This document shows positions 12,077 through 15,705 of a stretch of DNA of 15,705 nt, piece after piece. The DNA comes from Equadaptatus sp045642965 (GTDB lineage Bacteria > Synergistota > Synergistia > Synergistales > Synergistaceae). Location: the NCBI GenBank assembly GCA_045642965.1, contig JAZUJX010000058.1:1-15705 (forward strand). Direction: 5' to 3'. The notes beneath the pieces were generated by a model, which saw only the letters and a list, made by a program, of their open reading frames with translations, was not told the DNA's origin and did not search any database. A program made the position numbers and the translations under genes. Every line of letters begins with the position of its first letter. Position 1 is the first letter of the stretch.

Positions 12077-15000
12077 ATGTTCAAAGCAACAAACTTCAGC
12101 ACCGAAAAAATCAGGCAGTACACACCGTATCTTGCAATATTCGTATTGCTTGCGGCAATCATCATCCCGGTGTGGGCAAACACGCCAACGACAGTTTCAA
12201 CCTTGGACGAACTGAAAGCCGCAATCGAAGAAGGCGGCAGTATCAAGGTAACAGCAGATATCGAAGACGCTGAAGAAGGCTGTATTTATGTTCGCAAAGA
12301 TGTTACTCTCGACCTTAACGGGCATAAACTCGTAAAAAAGAATATTACAGCTTCCGCCTTGCGTGACCCCAGAAGATATTTCTTTAACGTCAAGGACGGT
12401 ACGTTCACAATCAGCAACAGTTCAGAGACAGAAGGCGAAATCAACGCAGCAGGCACATCAAAGGAAGCTAATCCGCGTGCAGTCGCGGCAAACGTAACGG
12501 AAGAAAACTGCCACGCAAAAGTCATAGTCAACGCAGGCGTAAAACTCTCCTCTACAAACTCTGCCTACGGCGGTTTTTTCAACGAAACAAACTATGATAC
12601 AGCACAGGGACGCGCTGTCGGCGTGTACACCCCAGACACCTATATATCCGATGAATACGCTGACCCTCAAAATCGCACCAGTTCCGCTGAAGTTATCATA
12701 AATGAAGGCGCTGTCATTAACGGACTTGGGTTTGCAGTTGCTCTTGAAGGCTACGGAGCAAAGCTCACAGTTAACGGCGGTACATTAAACGGTGCAAGAA
12801 AATGCATATATGTCGGAGGCGGAGCTGAAGTTGTCGCCAACAGCGGCATTTTCCATGCCGGCTTCAAAGATGTCATTGAAAACGCCAAAGGAACCGTCAC
12901 AATCAACGGAGGCACTTTTCTGGCACGTTCTGACAGCTCAAGCAGAAGAATAATTATGAACAGCAGCGAAACCAGCGACTATCCGCATGTGTCTGCAAAA
13001 TCAGTTGCAATCATCAACGGCGGTGAATTTTACAGCACAATATGGAATAATGATTACTGCGAAGATATTCTTAAAATATACGGCGGCAAATTCACAAGAC
13101 ATCCCGGCTATCTGGAAAAGAACGATAACAGCGACTACTTTACATGCTATTACAACGATGAATGGCCATGTATAGTAACTCAGGGTAAATGGGTACGCAG
13201 CGAATCGGAGCTCCGAGCAGCCATCGCAGGCGGCGGAGACTGCAGTCTTGCAAACGACATTGAGCTTGCAGAAAATTCAGCCCCTATTTTCTCCGATAAA
13301 GACACCGGACTTGCTCTCAACGGGCACAAGCTTTCCAAAAAAGTTTCGATAGACTACACAGACAGTTTGTCGAAGGAAGACCAGCTCAAAAGATACATTA
13401 TCTATATAAAAGACAGCACTTTCAGACTTTACAACAAACCCGGCGATGACCAGTCAGGAGAATATGGTGAAATCGCCTGCTACGCAGACTCAGACTACGC
13501 TTCGGCAAGACCGATTGTTGTTTTTCCTGATACAGACGGACAAAACGCAAAACTTTATATTGAGTCTCACGTCAAGCTCACCTCAACCGGTGCCGCAAAA
13601 AGACAGGACGGCAACAGCAGAGGCATGGGACGTGCTCTTGGAGTTTACACGGGCAACCTTACAGACCATGAACATATCACGACCCGCGCCTACGCACACA
13701 TTGCAGATGATGTCATAATGTCCTCCGGCAGCACCTGCCTTGTTTCAGAAGGTTACGGCGCACTGACGGAAGTCAAAGGCGGAAATTACACCTCAACAGG
13801 CAGCCTTGATGCATGCCAGGCATGCACAGGCTCCGTTATGAAAATCTACGGCGGTGCCTTCAACAATTCTGTCCGCATCTACAATGAAGATGAAACCTCT
13901 GTGCCCTACACCAAACTCCGCGTTTTGGGCGGGCAGTTTGTATCACTGTCTGCTGACTGTGACACAAACAGTGTTAATATCACATCAGGCAGCGGAGTCA
14001 CAACTGCCGAGCTTAAACCCGGCTGCGTTGCAACACTCGACCAGCTCAGGCAGGCTGTTGATGAAGGCGGTGAATTCACCCTCATCAGTGATATTGAAAT
14101 ACCAACCGACGGGAATATCATTGAGGCATATAAACCACTGACGCTTAATATGAACGGGCACAAAATTCATAAGACAGTAAACCGTATTGGCGGAGGAAAC
14201 CGAAGCATACTGCTAATATCCGACAATACAACAATAATCAACGGACCAGGAGAAATTATCTGCGAAGCAGGTAAGGACGCCAATGCCACACCGCGTTCAA
14301 TAACCATGGATCCAGACAGCGGATATACTACCGAAGGTGAATACAGACACCCCAAGCTTATCCTGAACAGCAGCGGCGAAGCGCTTAAAATCGCTGCAAT
14401 GGGCGCTGAAAGAAACCTCAATAATCAGACAGCAGGCGGCATTGCAGCAATAGGGATATGGACCGACAGCTCTGGGAACACAGCAGACAATATTTACACA
14501 ACCGCTGAATGTGAAGTCAGCGGCAACGTAATACTCACCTCAGACAGAAACGGATTCCAAGTTGAAGGCTATGGGACAAAGCTGACTGTAAACAACTGTA
14601 CCGTAAATGCACGGAGGAATGCAATATCAAACTGCTTTGGAGCAGAAACTGTAATCAGCGGCGGTACATTTAACGCAGGCAACAACACGATATACAACGG
14701 CAAAGCAGTGATAACGGTCAACGGCGGTGTATTCACAGGCACTAAAAGAGCAATATACAATTCAGATGAAACTGATGAGACAATACCGTTCTACGGCAAA
14801 CACAAAATCCTGCCTGTTTGCACAATAACAAACGGAACTTTTAACGGCACCATCATAAATTATGACACAATCCTTCCGTCAAAAATTATCATTTCCGGCG
14901 GTAAATACACTGTTGACCCGGCAGAATATCTTGCCGAAGGCTATACAGCGGCACAGACCGAAGAATACTACATCGTAACAAAAGCATCAGGGCCTTGCAA

Positions 15001-15705
15001 ACCTGTTATAGACCCATCCGTTGAAATTCCGGAGGAAATTGAAAAGGAAACAGAGACAACCCCTGCGGCAAAAGATGATATTCCTCTTCCGGAAGGCAGC
15101 ATTGAAGTCAAAGAAGACGGTATGGCATACATTACGGCAGACAAGGCACACGAAACGATCCTTAAAGAATTCTCCTCCGAAAAATTCGGCGCAGTAACTC
15201 CTCTGCCTGTATTTAAAGCCGAACTTGCCGAAGCGGAAAAAATTCTTGCCGTATCAATGAACATCCGCGGCAGCGAACTCAGAGCAACCTCAAACAAAAT
15301 CGAAGAAATCGACCTTCGTAAAATAACAAACAGCTTCGGAGCTCTGAAATATCAGAGAATAACAAACGCGTCAGACGCTTCAGACGGCACCTTTATAGTA
15401 CTTGACAGTACCGGTAAGGCGATTTCAGGCAACATCAAAATGAACGAGACATACCAGCTGGTAATGTTCATCAAAGACAACGGAGCATTTGACTTAGACA
15501 AAACAGAAAAAGTTATTCTTGACCCTGCAGTACTGGTACAGTCATTGCCCGACAGTTCAGCCTTCTCAGCTGAGTTCGATGCCGACGGCCAAATACCCGG
15601 CCAGACAATAACGGCGAAAATAAAAATAATGTTCAAAGAGCTGCAGGAAATGCTCGTCAAAGGCATAGACATAGTAGTCAGCTATGCAGCAGACCTGCTT
15701 GAACT
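12077..15705 (+). CDS. Secreted right-handed beta-helix surface protein with three homologous modules (3' end beyond the window)
   Basis: The frame is open from ATG 12077 (GGAGGG six bases upstream) to the window edge, 1209 codons plus two bases. Residues 1-34 are a Sec signal peptide: basic start, hydrophobic PYLAIFVLLAAIIIPVWA, cleavage after VWA. Three modules follow, starting near residues 40, 373 and 651. Each opens with an 'xxLxELxxAIxxGG...DIE' stretch, then an NGHK strand (81, 415, 693), an EGYG turn (224, 558, 830), and ladders such as LTVNGGTLNGA, VTINGGTF, ITVNGGVFTG and ITNGTFNGT that are typical of parallel beta-helices. A Pro/Glu-rich linker (about 976-1000) leads to a different C-terminal region containing ILAVSMNIRG and 'YQLVMFIKDNGAFDLDK'. 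The likely role is an outer-surface or secreted adhesin-like or glycan-binding protein. No catalytic site is evident and any anchor would lie beyond the edge. Confidence 0.85.
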   Translation, partial: MFKATNFSTEKIRQYTPYLAIFVLLAAIIIPVWANTPTTVSTLDELKAAIEEGGSIKVTADIEDAEEGCIYVRKDVTLDLNGHKLVKKNITASALRDPRRYFFNVKDGTFTISNSSETEGEINAAGTSKEANPRAVAANVTEENCHAKVIVNAGVKLSSTNSAYGGFFNETNYDTAQGRAVGVYTPDTYISDEYADPQNRTSSAEVIINEGAVINGLGFAVALEGYGAKLTVNGGTLNGARKCIYVGGGAEVVANSGIFHAGFKDVIENAKGTVTINGGTFLARSDSSSRRIIMNSSETSDYPHVSAKSVAIINGGEFYSTIWNNDYCEDILKIYGGKFTRHPGYLEKNDNSDYFTCYYNDEWPCIVTQGKWVRSESELRAAIAGGGDCSLANDIELAENSAPIFSDKDTGLALNGHKLSKKVSIDYTDSLSKEDQLKRYIIYIKDSTFRLYNKPGDDQSGEYGEIACYADSDYASARPIVVFPDTDGQNAKLYIESHVKLTSTGAAKRQDGNSRGMGRALGVYTGNLTDHEHITTRAYAHIADDVIMSSGSTCLVSEGYGALTEVKGGNYTSTGSLDACQACTGSVMKIYGGAFNNSVRIYNEDETSVPYTKLRVLGGQFVSLSADCDTNSVNITSGSGVTTAELKPGCVATLDQLRQAVDEGGEFTLISDIEIPTDGNIIEAYKPLTLNMNGHKIHKTVNRIGGGNRSILLISDNTTIINGPGEIICEAGKDANATPRSITMDPDSGYTTEGEYRHPKLILNSSGEALKIAAMGAERNLNNQTAGGIAAIGIWTDSSGNTADNIYTTAECEVSGNVILTSDRNGFQVEGYGTKLTVNNCTVNARRNAISNCFGAETVISGGTFNAGNNTIYNGKAVITVNGGVFTGTKRAIYNSDETDETIPFYGKHKILPVCTITNGTFNGTIINYDTILPSKIIISGGKYTVDPAEYLAEGYTAAQTEEYYIVTKASGPCKPVIDPSVEIPEEIEKETETTPAAKDDIPLPEGSIEVKEDGMAYITADKAHETILKEFSSEKFGAVTPLPVFKAELAEAEKILAVSMNIRGSELRATSNKIEEIDLRKITNSFGALKYQRITNASDASDGTFIVLDSTGKAISGNIKMNETYQLVMFIKDNGAFDLDKTEKVILDPAVLVQSLPDSSAFSAEFDADGQIPGQTITAKIKIMFKELQEMLVKGIDIVVSYAADLLE

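Noticed and set aside
13854..14141. Short frames on both strands within 12077-15705
   Set aside because: They overlap the uninterrupted beta-helix frame, which has a signal peptide, ribosome site and internal repeats.

Overview
The window reads as chromosomal DNA of a Gram-negative (diderm) bacterium. It carries a complete lipid A 4-amino-4-deoxy-L-arabinose (Ara4N) pathway, which only makes sense with an LPS outer membrane, and a large secreted beta-helix protein. Split arnA genes, an RNHCP zinc protein, a TIGR02757/DUF2400 protein and the style of the beta-helix protein's C-terminal region recall gut Synergistota (Cloacibacillus/Synergistes-like). That assignment is an impression from family knowledge, not something the sequence proves.

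Layout. 1-1194 (minus strand): the first 29 codons of an M20-type metallopeptidase, preceded two bases upstream by a C45-type Ntn-hydrolase. 1278-1970 (plus): rsmG, convergent with an RNHCP gene (2033-2458, minus), with a hairpin terminator between them. 2592-9762 (minus): the Ara4N operon in transcription order arnT, arnB, arnC, arnA-formyltransferase, arnA-dehydrogenase, arnD and one small flippase subunit. Most junctions overlap or nearly touch; the exception is a 229-base gap between arnB and arnC. 10070-10756 (minus): an unrecognised soluble protein. 10995-11801 (minus): a TIGR02757 protein with an extended -10 promoter so close to the ATG that its mRNA should be leaderless. 12077 to the window end (plus): an exported, triplicated beta-helix protein that is cut by the window edge. 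It sits behind a strong promoter whose 17-base spacer is almost entirely a perfect palindrome.

How the genes work together. The dehydrogenase/decarboxylase makes the 4-keto pentose from UDP-glucuronate, ArnB aminates it, and the formyltransferase protects the amine. ArnC loads the sugar on undecaprenyl phosphate, ArnD deformylates it, the small multidrug-resistance-like protein helps flip it, and ArnT transfers it to lipid A. The expected outcome is lower negative surface charge and resistance to polymyxin and cationic peptides. UDP-glucose dehydrogenase is not in the window.

The least expected structure is between the genes. From about 6.7 to 11.9 kb the larger gaps hold short tandem repeats arranged as opposed (inverted) arrays. 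One has a 25-bp period with a constant 10-base linker and variable, self-complementary 15-16-base inserts (6738-6936). One has a 16-bp period with 11 exact-length units facing about 7 units (9791-10105). One has a 7-bp period with a perfect 24-bp inverted repeat (10779-10973). A fourth gap (11858-11938) holds one unit of the 25-bp family and three of the 16-bp family together. The 16-bp array has also supplied the last codons of the unrecognised gene.
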